DNA from: Enhydrobacter aerosaccus
GTDB lineage: Bacteria; Pseudomonadota; Alphaproteobacteria; Reyranellales; Reyranellaceae
Assembly (NCBI RefSeq): GCF_900167455.1
Contig: NZ_FUWJ01000002.1
Location: 1 to 47,282 of the forward strand
Direction of reading: 5' to 3'
DNA: 47,282 bases
Under the pieces are notes generated by a model. The model was not told the DNA's origin. It saw only the letters and a list, made by a program, of their open reading frames with translations, and did no database searches. The stretch's first letter is position 1; each line of letters begins with the position of its first letter. Positions 16,476 to 25,700 of this stretch are shown here, in pieces. The translations under genes and the position numbers were made by a program.

Positions 16476-16721
16476 TCAATCGTCGTCGCGATCGTGCTTC
16501 TGAGCCTTCGCATGGGCCTCGCCGCGGTCGGCATGCTTGCGGCCGTCGCGATCCTCGCCCGCGTGCTTGCCGCCGTCCGGCATCGCCTTGTCGGATGCCT
16601 TGGTCTGCGTCTGTGTCGGCGTGGAGAGATAGCCGTTGTCCTGAACCTGGGCGTAGACGGCAGCTGCCGCCCCGACCAGAACCGCCGCCGCCACACCCTG
16701 GATCAACATCTTCTTCAACAT
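16476..16721 (-). CDS. Small exported hydrophilic protein of unknown function
   Basis: An 81-residue protein heading the cytochrome operon. Residues 1-24 are a signal peptide or anchor (KKMLIQGVAAAVLVGAAAAVYAQ). The rest is polar, rich in Asp, Lys, Arg and His (GKHAGEDRDGRKHADRGEAHAKAQKHDRDDD), with five histidines in its last 32 residues. It has no heme motif. A periplasmic metal- or heme-binding or assembly role is conceivable but unshown. ATG 16721 is chosen because AAGGAGG precedes it by six bases; the upstream ATG at 16739 has no such site. Confidence 0.75.
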   Translation of the reverse strand: MLKKMLIQGVAAAVLVGAAAAVYAQVQDNGYLSTPTQTQTKASDKAMPDGGKHAGEDRDGRKHADRGEAHAKAQKHDRDDD

Positions 16722-16766
16722 TTCGTCCTCCTTGGACATCGACGGCCGCTAAGCTAGCGAAGACAC

Positions 16767-16811
16767 CCTGAACCAAGGCTGACCCAGCCGTTCATCCTGG
16801 GTTCAGGTTCG
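16767..16811. promoter_or_regulatory. Candidate response-regulator site in the divergent promoter
   Basis: CCTGAACC (16767-16774) and GGTTCAGG (16800-16807) form a perfect inverted repeat. Within it lies a direct repeat GTTCA-N6-GTTCA (16790 and 16801), an 11-bp period like that of PhoP-type boxes. The region separates the cytochrome operon (minus) from pepSY-RR-HK (plus), so the adjacent OmpR-type regulator is the likely ligand. This is inference from layout. Confidence 0.5.
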
Positions 16812-16829
16812 ACCGAATAGGGTGTGGGC

Positions 16830-17141
16830 ATGAGAGTCTGGATGGCGTGTCTGATGGCGGGGCTTGTCGCCTGCGGCTCGGCGCTCGCCAGCGACGAGAG
16901 CGATCACGACCGCGCTCGCCGGGCGGTGGAGGAAGGCCGTATGCTGCCGCTGCGCGATATCGTGGCGCGCGCCCAGGCCGCCTATCCCGGCCAGGTAGTC
17001 GAGGCCGAACTCGAGGATGAGGGCCAGGTGCCCATATACGAGATCAAGATCGTGACCGATGCCGGACGCGTGCTGAAGCTTCGCTACGACGCGCGCACCG
17101 GCGCCTTGCTCACGACGAGCGGACGGAACGGCCACCGATGA
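16830..17141 (+). CDS. Periplasmic PepSY domain protein
   Basis: A 103-residue protein with a signal peptide (residues 1-22, SALA then S) and one PepSY domain (about residues 35-97: LPLRDIVARAQAAYPGQVVEAELEDEG then YEIKIVTDAGRVLKLRYDARTGALL). PepSY proteins of this size often precede an OmpR-type regulator and kinase in proteobacteria and may feed an envelope signal to the kinase. ATG 16830 is preferred to GTG 16824. The stop overlaps the regulator start by four bases (ATGA), so the three genes form one operon. Confidence 0.88.
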   Translation: MRVWMACLMAGLVACGSALASDESDHDRARRAVEEGRMLPLRDIVARAQAAYPGQVVEAELEDEGQVPIYEIKIVTDAGRVLKLRYDARTGALLTTSGRNGHR

Positions 17142-17806
17142 GAGTGCTGGTCGTCGAGGATGAGCCCGTTCTGGCGCTGCGCCTGCAGAAGGCGCTGGAA
17201 GCGGCCAGCTTCGCCGTCGATGTCGCCTATGACGGCGAGGATGGCTGGCATCTCGGGGACACGGAGCCCTACGACGCCATCGTTCTGGATCTCGGCCTGC
17301 CCAAGATCGACGGTGTGACGATCCTGCGGCGATGGCGCGAGGCCGGACGGACGATGCCGGTGCTGATCCTGACGGCACGCGGCCGATGGTCTGAGAAGAT
17401 GGCCGGCTTCGACGCCGGTGCCGACGACTACATGATCAAGCCGTTCGAGCTCGACGAAGTCGTGTATCGCGTGCGTGCGCTGATCCGTCGGACGTCCGGT
17501 CACGCCCAGCCCGAGTTGACCTGTGGTCCGGTGCGGCTCGACACCAACACTGGCCGCGTCAGCGTACAGGGTAACCCGGTACAGCTGACCGCTCAGGAAT
17601 ACCGCATCCTCTCCTACCTTATGCACCACGCCGAGCGCGTCGTAAGCCGCACCGAGCTCATGGAGCATGTCTACGATCGCCATTTCGATGGCGACTCCAA
17701 CGTGCTCGAAGTCCTGCTCGGACGCATCCGGAAGAAGATCGGCGCCGACCTTATCCGCACCGTGCGAGGACAGGGATATATGCTGACCGGCCACGGCGCC
17801 ACGTGA
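17138..17806 (+). CDS. OmpR/PhoB family response regulator
   Basis: A 222-residue regulator. The receiver domain (1-116) has the acidic pocket E7-D8, the phosphoacceptor D51 (IVLDLGLPKIDG), T in ILTAR and the lysine in IKPFE. The winged helix (about 125-220) contains LTAQEYRILSYLMHH and the terminal TVRGQGYML. Sequence and context resemble PhoP-type regulators. It is coupled to pepSY and to the kinase by overlapping stops and starts. It probably controls the divergent cytochrome operon. Confidence 0.94.
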   Translation: MRVLVVEDEPVLALRLQKALEAASFAVDVAYDGEDGWHLGDTEPYDAIVLDLGLPKIDGVTILRRWREAGRTMPVLILTARGRWSEKMAGFDAGADDYMIKPFELDEVVYRVRALIRRTSGHAQPELTCGPVRLDTNTGRVSVQGNPVQLTAQEYRILSYLMHHAERVVSRTELMEHVYDRHFDGDSNVLEVLLGRIRKKIGADLIRTVRGQGYMLTGHGAT

Positions 17807-19152
17807 CCAAGCCTGCCACGACCCGTGCGCCGGCGTCGCTTTCGCGCCGCCTGATCCTGGCCGCGCTGGTCTGGCTGGTGCTGCTGCTGGCGGCCGGCGG
17901 CGGCGTTCTTGCTTACGCCTTCCGGGCCTCGGTCGAGCGCGAATTCAGCTATCGTCTGGACGCGATCCTCAAGACCATGATCGCCTCGGCGGAGGTGGCG
18001 CCCGACGGAACGGTTACGATGGTCCGGCCGATGGGCGACGCGCGTTTCGATCGGATCTTTTCCGGCTGGTACTGGCAGATCACCGGTCCGGACGGCCGCC
18101 AGTTGCGTTCCCGCTCGCTGTGGGACAGTGCGATCGCCACCACTGCCGGCGGAAGCGACATGGAAAGTCGGCGCGTCGACGGCCCCAATGGCGAGCCCCT
18201 GCTCGTGGTGGAGCGCGACCTGCGCTATCCGGGAATAGCGAATCCCGTCCATTTCCTCGTCGCCGCCGACCTGCGCGAGGTGAGCAGCGGCGTCCAGCGC
18301 TTCGACCTCCTGCTCGTCGCGGCGCTCGGACTGCTCGGTCTCGGCATGGCAGTCGCCATCGTCATCCAGGTGCGATACGGCCTGCGGCCGCTACGGGCGA
18401 TGGCAGCCGATCTCGACTCTGTCCGAAGTGGCGATGCAACGCGGCTCGCCGGCAGATATCCGCCCGAAGTGGCCCCTCTCGTCGAGGCCATGAACGGCGT
18501 GCTCGACAAGGATGCCGAACTCATCGAACGGGCGCGCGCCCATGTCGGCAATCTCGCCCATGCGCTCAAGACGTCGCTTGCCGTGCTCAGTGCCGAGCTG
18601 CAAGGAGCGGCCAAGAAAGACGCCATGTCCGAGCAGGTGCAGATCATGCGCCGCCTGATCGAGCATCACCTCGGCCGCGCCTCGGCCATGGCCGGCAGCG
18701 GCCGGACCCTCGGCGTGAAGAGCCTCGTCCAGCCCATCGCCGCGAGCGCGGCTGCGGCGCTGCGCAAGATCTATATCGAACGCGGCCTCGTCATCGAGGT
18801 CGACGTTGCGCCGGAACTCTCCTTCCGCGGCCCGCGCGAGGATCTCGAGGAGATCATCGGCAACCTGATGGAAAATGCCTGCAAGTGGGCCAAGAGCCAG
18901 GTCAGGATATCCGGGCACCAGGATGATCGAAAAGGGCTGCACATCGCGGTGGAAGACGACGGCCCCGGCATGCCCGCCGATCGCTCGGCGGAGGCAATGC
19001 GACGCGGGCAACGACTCGACGAGATGGCTCCCGGCTGGGGGCTGGGTCTCGCCATCGTGTCGGATCTGGTCGACGTCAATGGCGGCCAGATCGTCTTCGG
19101 TCGATCGACTCTCGGCGGATTGGCCGTCACCCTTACGCTGCCGGCCCGATGA
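17803..19152 (+). CDS. Sensor histidine kinase (PhoQ-like)
   Basis: A 449-residue membrane kinase. The first helix is at about 17-40 and the second at about 168-190; between them is a periplasmic sensor of about 125 residues. A HAMP-like linker follows (LRPLRAMAADLDSVRSGD). The phosphoacceptor is H253 in NLAHALKTSLAVL, the H-box form seen in PhoQ-like kinases. ATP-binding motifs are N in NLMENACKWAK, DDGPGMP and GWGLGLAIVSD. The GTG start overlaps the regulator stop. The signal is unknown; the PepSY protein may take part in sensing. Confidence 0.93.
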   Translation: MTKPATTRAPASLSRRLILAALVWLVLLLAAGGGVLAYAFRASVEREFSYRLDAILKTMIASAEVAPDGTVTMVRPMGDARFDRIFSGWYWQITGPDGRQLRSRSLWDSAIATTAGGSDMESRRVDGPNGEPLLVVERDLRYPGIANPVHFLVAADLREVSSGVQRFDLLLVAALGLLGLGMAVAIVIQVRYGLRPLRAMAADLDSVRSGDATRLAGRYPPEVAPLVEAMNGVLDKDAELIERARAHVGNLAHALKTSLAVLSAELQGAAKKDAMSEQVQIMRRLIEHHLGRASAMAGSGRTLGVKSLVQPIAASAAAALRKIYIERGLVIEVDVAPELSFRGPREDLEEIIGNLMENACKWAKSQVRISGHQDDRKGLHIAVEDDGPGMPADRSAEAMRRGQRLDEMAPGWGLGLAIVSDLVDVNGGQIVFGRSTLGGLAVTLTLPAR

Positions 19153-19160
19153 TCCGGCGC

Positions 19161-20021
19161 TCAGTGCGACAGGAATACGGCCGTCGGCGGTTTCGACAGG
19201 ATGCTGTTGGTGGCGCCGCCCAGCACGAACTCGCGTAGCCGCGAGTGGCCATAGGCCCCCATCACGAGCAGGTCGGCGGCATAGCCTTTGACCTGATCGT
19301 CGAGCACCTTGCCGATGCTCCGGCCGTCGGCCTCCACTTCCTCCGCGACCGCCTTGACGCCATGCAACGCCAGATGATCGACCAGCTCCGCCGGGGACTG
19401 GGACGAGGGCAGCCGTTTCTCGCCCACCACCGTCAGCAGGCGCACGCGGGTGGCCGTTTTCAGGATCGGCAGGGCGTCGGCGATGGCGCGCGAGGCCGCG
19501 CGGCTCTTGTCCCAGGCGACGAGGACCGCATCGAGTGCCTTCGGCATGGTGCCCTGCCCGTCGCGCGGCAGCACGATGACAGGATGCCCTGACTCGAAGA
19601 TGATCGACTCCGCGTACCAGCGCGCATCGAACTGCGCGACATGGGCGATCTCGGGGGTTGGCAGGATCGACAGGTCGTAGAGCCTGGCCCGCTCGACCAG
19701 GAGATCCGGTACCACTGCCGGCGTGCAGGCCTCGAACATCTGCCGGCCCAGGACGTTTCTCAGGCGGGCCGCCTGTTCGAATGCCGCAAGCAGCTTGTGC
19801 GCGTCGTCGGCGCTCTTGCGACTCTCCTCGCCGACCATGGCCGAGACGTCGAGCAGCGCATTACCGAGGATGCTGCGCGGCACCTTCGGCTTGATCGCGC
19901 AGGCGACGGCCGATAGCCGCGACGCAAACGTCGCCGCAAGCGCTACGGCTTGCTCGACTGCCGCCGCCGGGGTCACCGCCGGATAGGGCCGAAGGACGAC
20001 AAGGACATCTCGGAACGACAT
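19161..20021 (-). CDS. Tandem universal stress protein
   Basis: A 286-residue protein with two USP domains. The second (about 150-286) keeps the ATP-binding pattern: DAVLVAWDKSRAASRA, LLVMGAYGHSRLREFVLGGATNSIL. The first (MSFRDVLVVLRPYP...) has lost the glycine motif. USP proteins support survival under starvation, oxidative or low-oxygen stress. GGAGG lies before the ATG at 20021. It is divergent from the P-type ATPase across an FNR-type site, so oxygen control is likely. Confidence 0.9.
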   Translation of the reverse strand: MSFRDVLVVLRPYPAVTPAAAVEQAVALAATFASRLSAVACAIKPKVPRSILGNALLDVSAMVGEESRKSADDAHKLLAAFEQAARLRNVLGRQMFEACTPAVVPDLLVERARLYDLSILPTPEIAHVAQFDARWYAESIIFESGHPVIVLPRDGQGTMPKALDAVLVAWDKSRAASRAIADALPILKTATRVRLLTVVGEKRLPSSQSPAELVDHLALHGVKAVAEEVEADGRSIGKVLDDQVKGYAADLLVMGAYGHSRLREFVLGGATNSILSKPPTAVFLSH

Positions 20022-20093
20022 GGGGCCTCCGATCGGCAATGGGCGCAAGCGGGCGCGGCCGGGCAACCAAGCCTTGCCATTGGCTTGGCGACG

Positions 20094-20107
20094 TTGATGC
20101 AGATCAA
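20094..20107. promoter_or_regulatory. Perfect FNR/FixK-type binding site
   Basis: TTGAT-GCAG-ATCAA matches the FNR consensus TTGAT-N4-ATCAA at all ten positions. Its centre is about 71 bp before the ATPase start and about 80 bp before the USP start. TATCAT at 20135-20140 could serve as a -10 for the ATPase. FNR, ANR and FixK proteins use this site to switch genes at low oxygen. Confidence 0.8.
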
Positions 20108-20171
20108 TCCCCGATGAACTTATAGCGGAGATTGTATCATGCCGTGACGCAGCACGATAAACAGGAAGCCA

Positions 20172-22721
20172 TTGGCGGCGCCGACCGCTGTCTCTTTTCT
20201 TGCGGGGTGCCCCTTGCATCAAGGCCTCGATCCGGAAGAAGCCCGACAGCGTCTCAGGCGCGAAGGCCCGAACGAACTGCCGTCCGCCGGACGGCGCACG
20301 CCCTTGCACATTGCGGCCGAGGTCCTGCGCGAGCCGATGTTCGCCCTGCTGCTGGGCGCGGCGGTCATCTACCTGATTCTGGGTGATGTCCTCGAAGGCA
20401 TCATCCTGCTCCTCTTCGCCTCGCTCTCGGTGACGATCTCCGTCGTGCAGGAGACTCGCAGCGAGCGCGTCCTCGAAACGTTGCGCGCGATGACGAGCCC
20501 GCGCGCGCTCGTGATCCGCGGCGGACAACGAGTCCGCATTCCGGGGCGGGACGTGGTCCGTGGCGATCTCGTGATCGTGGCCGAGGGCGATCGAGTGCCA
20601 GCCGATGCTCTCCTGCTCACCGCCAATGATCTCCTCGTCGACGAGTCCCTCCTGACCGGCGAGTCGGTCCCGGTCCGCAAACGGGCATTGCAATCCGGCG
20701 AACAGGCGCCGGCCATCCCGGGCGGAGACGATCAACCCACCGTCTTTTCCGGTTCGCTGGTGGTGCGCGGAGTCGCCACGGCCGAGGTCTTTGCGACCGG
20801 CGCCCATACTGAAATCGGCCGCATCGGAAAAGCGCTGGCAACCATCGATCCGGCGACGCCCGGCCTCAAGGCCCAGACCACGCAGCTCGTCCAGGCCTTT
20901 GCGCTGCTGGGCTTCACGGCAACGTTCGTGACCGTGATCGTCTACGGCCTGTTGCGCGGGTCCTGGCTGGAAGCCTGCCTGGCCGGCATTGCCCTCGGCA
21001 TGTCCATGCTGCCCGAGGAATTTCCTCTGGTCCTGACGGTGTTCATGACCATGGGCGCCTGGCGCATCTCCCGGGCCCGCGTCCTGACGCGGCGATCCGC
21101 GGCGATCGAGACATTGGGTTCGGCGACGGTGCTGTGCACCGACAAGACAGGGACACTGACCGAGAACCGCATGTCGGTGGTGGCGCTAGCCACTCCTGAT
21201 CTGGTCATGGACTGGAAAGGGACAGGCCTGCCGCCGACCGCGGAATTGCAACGCCTTCTGCGGTATGGCGCACTGGCCAGCTCGCCGGAAGGCTTCGATC
21301 CCATGGATCGCGCGATTCGCTCGGCAGACGCGACGTCACCCGACAATGCGGAGCTGGTCCGCAGTTACGGCCTCACGACGGGCCTGCTGGCCGTGACGCA
21401 GGTCTGGCGTCATTCCGGGCGGGAGTTTGTAACCGTGGCCGCCAAGGGCGCACCGGAAGCCATCGCCGGCCTGTGCCGGCTCGACCAATCGGCGGCCGCC
21501 GAAATACGGAGCACGGTCGAGTCCCTTGCCGCCAAGGGCATCCGCGTCCTCGCCGTCGCCGGGGCGGAGTGGGACAATGCGGCAGCGTTACCGGAGCGTC
21601 CGCAGGATTTCCCCTTCTCATGGATCGGGCTGATCGGCCTCGCCGACCCGCTTCGCGAATCGGTGCCCGAAGCGATGGCGCAATGCCGGACCGCCGGCAT
21701 TCGCGTGATCATGATCACCGGCGACTATCCGGTCACCGCCCAGGCGATCGGCAGGATGGCCGGCCTCAACGACGCTGTGGTTGCCACGGGATCGGAGATC
21801 GCAGGCCTGACCGACGAGGAGCTGGCACAGCGGGTGAAGCACGTCGATATCTTCGCCCGCATCCTGCCGGAGCAGAAGCTGCGCATCGTCAAGGCCCTGC
21901 AATCCCGCGGCGAGGTGGTGGCAATGACCGGCGACGGCGTCAACGACGCTCCCAGCCTCAAGGCGGCGGATATCGGCATCGCCATGGGCGGGCGCGGCAC
22001 CGACGTGGCGCGCGAAGCCTCCTCGATCGTGCTGCTGGATGACGATTTCGGCTCGATCGTGCGCACCATCCGGCTGGGCCGCCGCATCTACGACAATCTG
22101 CGCAAGGCGATGGCGTACATCGTGGCCGTGCATCTGCCGATCGCAGGCTTGGCCATGCTGCCGCTGTTCACCGGCCTGCCACTGGTCCTGCATCCGTTGC
22201 ACATCGCCTTCATCGAGATGATCATCGATCCGGCCTGCTCGATCGTCTTCGAGGCGGAAGCCGCCGAACCCGATCTGATGCGACGGCCGCCCCGGTCTCC
22301 CACGGCCCGCCTGTTTTCGACCGCAATGATCAGTTGGAGCGTGATCCAGGGGTTGCTGGCGTTCGCAACGGTGGCCGGCGTCTACCTGCTGGCGGCGCGA
22401 CGCGGATTGCCGGCCGAGGACATTCGCGCCCTGTCCTTCTTCGCGCTGATCCTTGCCAATATCGGGCTGATCCTGATCAACCGCTCGCGCCGCGGCCTGT
22501 CGGTCGATTTCTTGACCGGCCGCAGTCCCGTCCTGGCCGGCATCGTGACCTTCACCTTGGCCTTGCTGGCCCTGTCGGTGAGTTGGCAACCGGCCCGCGC
22601 GTTGTTCGGCTTCGGGCCCCTGCACGGCGACGATATCGGAATGATCGTCGCCGCGATCCTGGCCTTTCTACTGGTTCTCTTGCCTCTCAAGCTCCTGGCC
22701 CGTCGGCTGGGAGCTGTCTGA
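20172..22721 (+). CDS. P-type cation-transporting ATPase (P2-like)
   Basis: An 849-residue pump. The actuator motif is TGES (162-165), the phosphorylation site D324 in CTDKTGTLT, and the hinge region MTGDGVNDAPSLKAADIGIAMG is intact at about 587-608. There are about ten membrane helices. Helix 4 carries PEEFP (281-285) in place of the PEGLP of calcium pumps or the heavy-metal CPC, so the ion is not clear; calcium, manganese or magnesium are all possible. No N-terminal metal-binding domain is present. TTG 20172 is the only usable start: AGGAAG lies upstream and a TGA blocks the frame at 20145. The FNR site upstream suggests induction at low oxygen. Confidence 0.92.
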   Translation: MAAPTAVSFLAGCPLHQGLDPEEARQRLRREGPNELPSAGRRTPLHIAAEVLREPMFALLLGAAVIYLILGDVLEGIILLLFASLSVTISVVQETRSERVLETLRAMTSPRALVIRGGQRVRIPGRDVVRGDLVIVAEGDRVPADALLLTANDLLVDESLLTGESVPVRKRALQSGEQAPAIPGGDDQPTVFSGSLVVRGVATAEVFATGAHTEIGRIGKALATIDPATPGLKAQTTQLVQAFALLGFTATFVTVIVYGLLRGSWLEACLAGIALGMSMLPEEFPLVLTVFMTMGAWRISRARVLTRRSAAIETLGSATVLCTDKTGTLTENRMSVVALATPDLVMDWKGTGLPPTAELQRLLRYGALASSPEGFDPMDRAIRSADATSPDNAELVRSYGLTTGLLAVTQVWRHSGREFVTVAAKGAPEAIAGLCRLDQSAAAEIRSTVESLAAKGIRVLAVAGAEWDNAAALPERPQDFPFSWIGLIGLADPLRESVPEAMAQCRTAGIRVIMITGDYPVTAQAIGRMAGLNDAVVATGSEIAGLTDEELAQRVKHVDIFARILPEQKLRIVKALQSRGEVVAMTGDGVNDAPSLKAADIGIAMGGRGTDVAREASSIVLLDDDFGSIVRTIRLGRRIYDNLRKAMAYIVAVHLPIAGLAMLPLFTGLPLVLHPLHIAFIEMIIDPACSIVFEAEAAEPDLMRRPPRSPTARLFSTAMISWSVIQGLLAFATVAGVYLLAARRGLPAEDIRALSFFALILANIGLILINRSRRGLSVDFLTGRSPVLAGIVTFTLALLALSVSWQPARALFGFGPLHGDDIGMIVAAILAFLLVLLPLKLLARRLGAV

Positions 22722-22733
22722 GGCGAGCCCAGC

Positions 22734-25700
22734 CTAGTGAGCCGCTGCCCCCGGCAACGGCTCTGCGTCCTCCACGTGCTTGGAGTGATCCGCTGCGAAC
22801 AACACGTACACTGCCGGCACCACGAACAGGGTGAACAGCGTGCCGAGCGACAGGCCGGTCGCGATCACGAGGCCCATGCTGAAGCGCGATAGAGCGCCGG
22901 CGCCGCTGGCGGCGATGAGCGGGGCGACGCCCAGCACCATCGCGGCTGTCGTCATCAGGATCGGGCGCAACCGGATGCCCGCCGCGGCGATGATCGCCTC
23001 GCGCTTGGTCTTGCCCGAAGCCTGCTGCTCGTTGGCGACTTCCACGATCAGGATGCCGTGCTTGCTGATCAAGCCCATCAGCGTCACCAGGCCGACCTGG
23101 GTGTAGATGTTGATGCTGGCCCCCAGGATGCCGAAGGTGCTCAGCGTCGACAGGAACAGCAGCGCACCGGCGATCGACATCGGCACCGAGAACAGGATGA
23201 TCAGCGGATCACGGAAGCTCTCGAACAATGCCGCCAGCGACAGGAAGATGATGATCAGCGCGAAGCCGAAGGTGGTTACGAACCCGCCGGACTCCTGGAT
23301 GTACTGCCGCGACACGCCGCCGTAGTCGACATTGTAGCCTGGCGGCAGGGTGCGCTTGGCCAGATCCTGCAGGTAAGCCAACGCATCGGCCTGCGACACG
23401 CCGGGGAAGGCAACGCCCTGGATGGTGGCGCTGTTGAGCTGCTGGAAGTGGTTCAGCGACTCAGGGATCGTCTTGGTCACGATCTTCGCCACGGTCGATA
23501 CCGGAACCGGCGTGCCGTTGGACGCGGTGATGTAGTAGTTCAGCACCTGGTCCGCGTTGAGGCGGTCGCGCTGCTGGACCTGCGGCATGACCTTGTAGGA
23601 CCTGCCGTCGAGGCTGAAATAGTTGACGTAGCCGCCGCCCAGCATCCAGGAGAGTGCGGCGCCGACATCGCTCAGCTTCAGCCCGAGCTGGGCCGTCTTG
23701 TCGCGATCGATCTCGACCGTCAACAGCGGCTGGTCGATCTTGAGGTCGGTATTCAGGAAGATGAACATGCCGCTCGACAGCGCTTCCTGCAGGAACTTCT
23801 GGGCGACCTCGTTCAGCGGCCCGAAATCGCCGGTGGTGCTGATCACGAACTGCACCGGCAGACCCGTGCTGCCCGGCAAGGGCGATTGCTGGAAGGCGAC
23901 GATCTGCGCCCCGGCAACCTTGCTCAGCTCGCCCTGGACGACGGGCTGGAGCTGGTTCGAGGTGAGGGTGCGCTCATCCCACGGTTTCAGCACCATGCCG
24001 GCGATCGACTGGCCGGGCACGTCGAGCTGGAACACGTGGTCCGTCTCGGGATGCTTCTTGAAGATCTCGTAGACCTGGCGCGCGTACACCAGGCGCTGAT
24101 CGATCGTCGCCGTCGGCGAAGCGGTCGAGAGCGCCAGAATGATGCCCTGATCCTCCTGCGGCGCAAGCTCGCTCTTGGTCGTCGAGTAGAGAAAGTAGAT
24201 GCTGCCCAGCACGATCAGCGAGAACACCATGGTCACGGGCAGATAGTTGAGGCTGCCACTGAGCCAGCGGGAATATCCCCTGTGCAACCGCTCGAAATTC
24301 CGGTCGATGAAGGAAATGAACCAGGCCTCCCAACGCGCCGTTCCCTCGCCGTGCGGCTTGAGGAGCCGCGAGCACATCATGGGCGACAGGGTCAGCGCGA
24401 CGATCGCCGAGATCGTCACCGCGCCGACCAGCGTGAAGGCGAACTCGGTGAACAGCGCGCCCGTCAGTCCCTTCTGGAAGCCGATCGGCACATAGACCGC
24501 GATCAGCACCACCGTCATGGCGATGATCGGCCCGCCAAGTTCGCGCGCGGCAAGAATCGCCGCCTGCATCGGCTTTGTGCCTTCCTCGAGATGGCGATTG
24601 ACGTTCTCGACGACGATGATCGCGTCGTCGACGACCAGTCCGATCGCGAGCACCAGCGCCAGCAACGTGAGCAGATTGATGGAGAAGCCAAAGGCCAGCA
24701 TCATCGTGAAGGTGCCGACCAGCGACAGCGGGATCGCCACCGTCGGGATCAGGACGGATCGCAGCGAGCCGAGGAACAGGAACACCACGACCGTCACGAT
24801 CAGCAGCGCCTCGATAAGGGTGCGGATGACCTCGTCGATGGCGCTGTTCACGAACGCGGTGGAGTCATAGACGATCTTGCCTTCGAGGCCCTGCGGCAGC
24901 TGGGCGACGATATCCGGGAAGACTGCCCGCACACCCTTCACGACATCGAGCAGGTTGGCCGCCGGCGCGACCTGGATGCCGATATAGACGGCCTGCTGGT
25001 TATCGAAGGCGACCTGGCTCTCGTAATCGTCCGAACCCAGCGTCACCTTGGCGACATCGCTGAGCCGCACGACCGCGCCGCCGATTTGCTTGAGAACGAG
25101 GTTCTTGAACTCGTCCAGCGTATGCAGGGCTGTCGAGGCTGTGAGCGTCACCTGCACCATCTGGCCCTTGGTATTGCCGAGGCCGGAGATGTAGTCGTTG
25201 TTGGCGAGCGCCGTCTGCACGTCGTTGGCGGTAAGTCCGTAGGCCGCCAGCTTTTCGGGATCGAGCCAGGCGCGCAGCGCAAAGTTCTTCGAGCCGAGCA
25301 GCTCCGCCGTCTGCACGCCTTCGACCGCCTGCAGCTTGGGCTGGACCACGCGCACGAGATAGTCGGTGATCTGGTTGGGGGCGAGCACGGTACTCGAGAA
25401 GCCGAGATACATCGCGTCGATGGTCTGGCCGACCTTGACCGTGAGCACCGGCTGCTGCGTCCCCGCCGGCAGCTTGTTCAGCACCGACTGGACCTTGGTG
25501 TTGATCTCCACCAGCGCCTTGTTCGAGTCGTAGTTGAGGCGGAGATAGACCGTGATCGTGCTGGTGCTGCTGATGCTGGTCGACGTCATGTAGTCGATGC
25601 CGTTGGCCTGCGCGATCGCCTGCTCGAGCGGCGTCGTGATGAAGCCCGCAATCACCTCCGGATCGGCGCCGTAGTAGGTCGTGGTGATGGTGACGATGGC

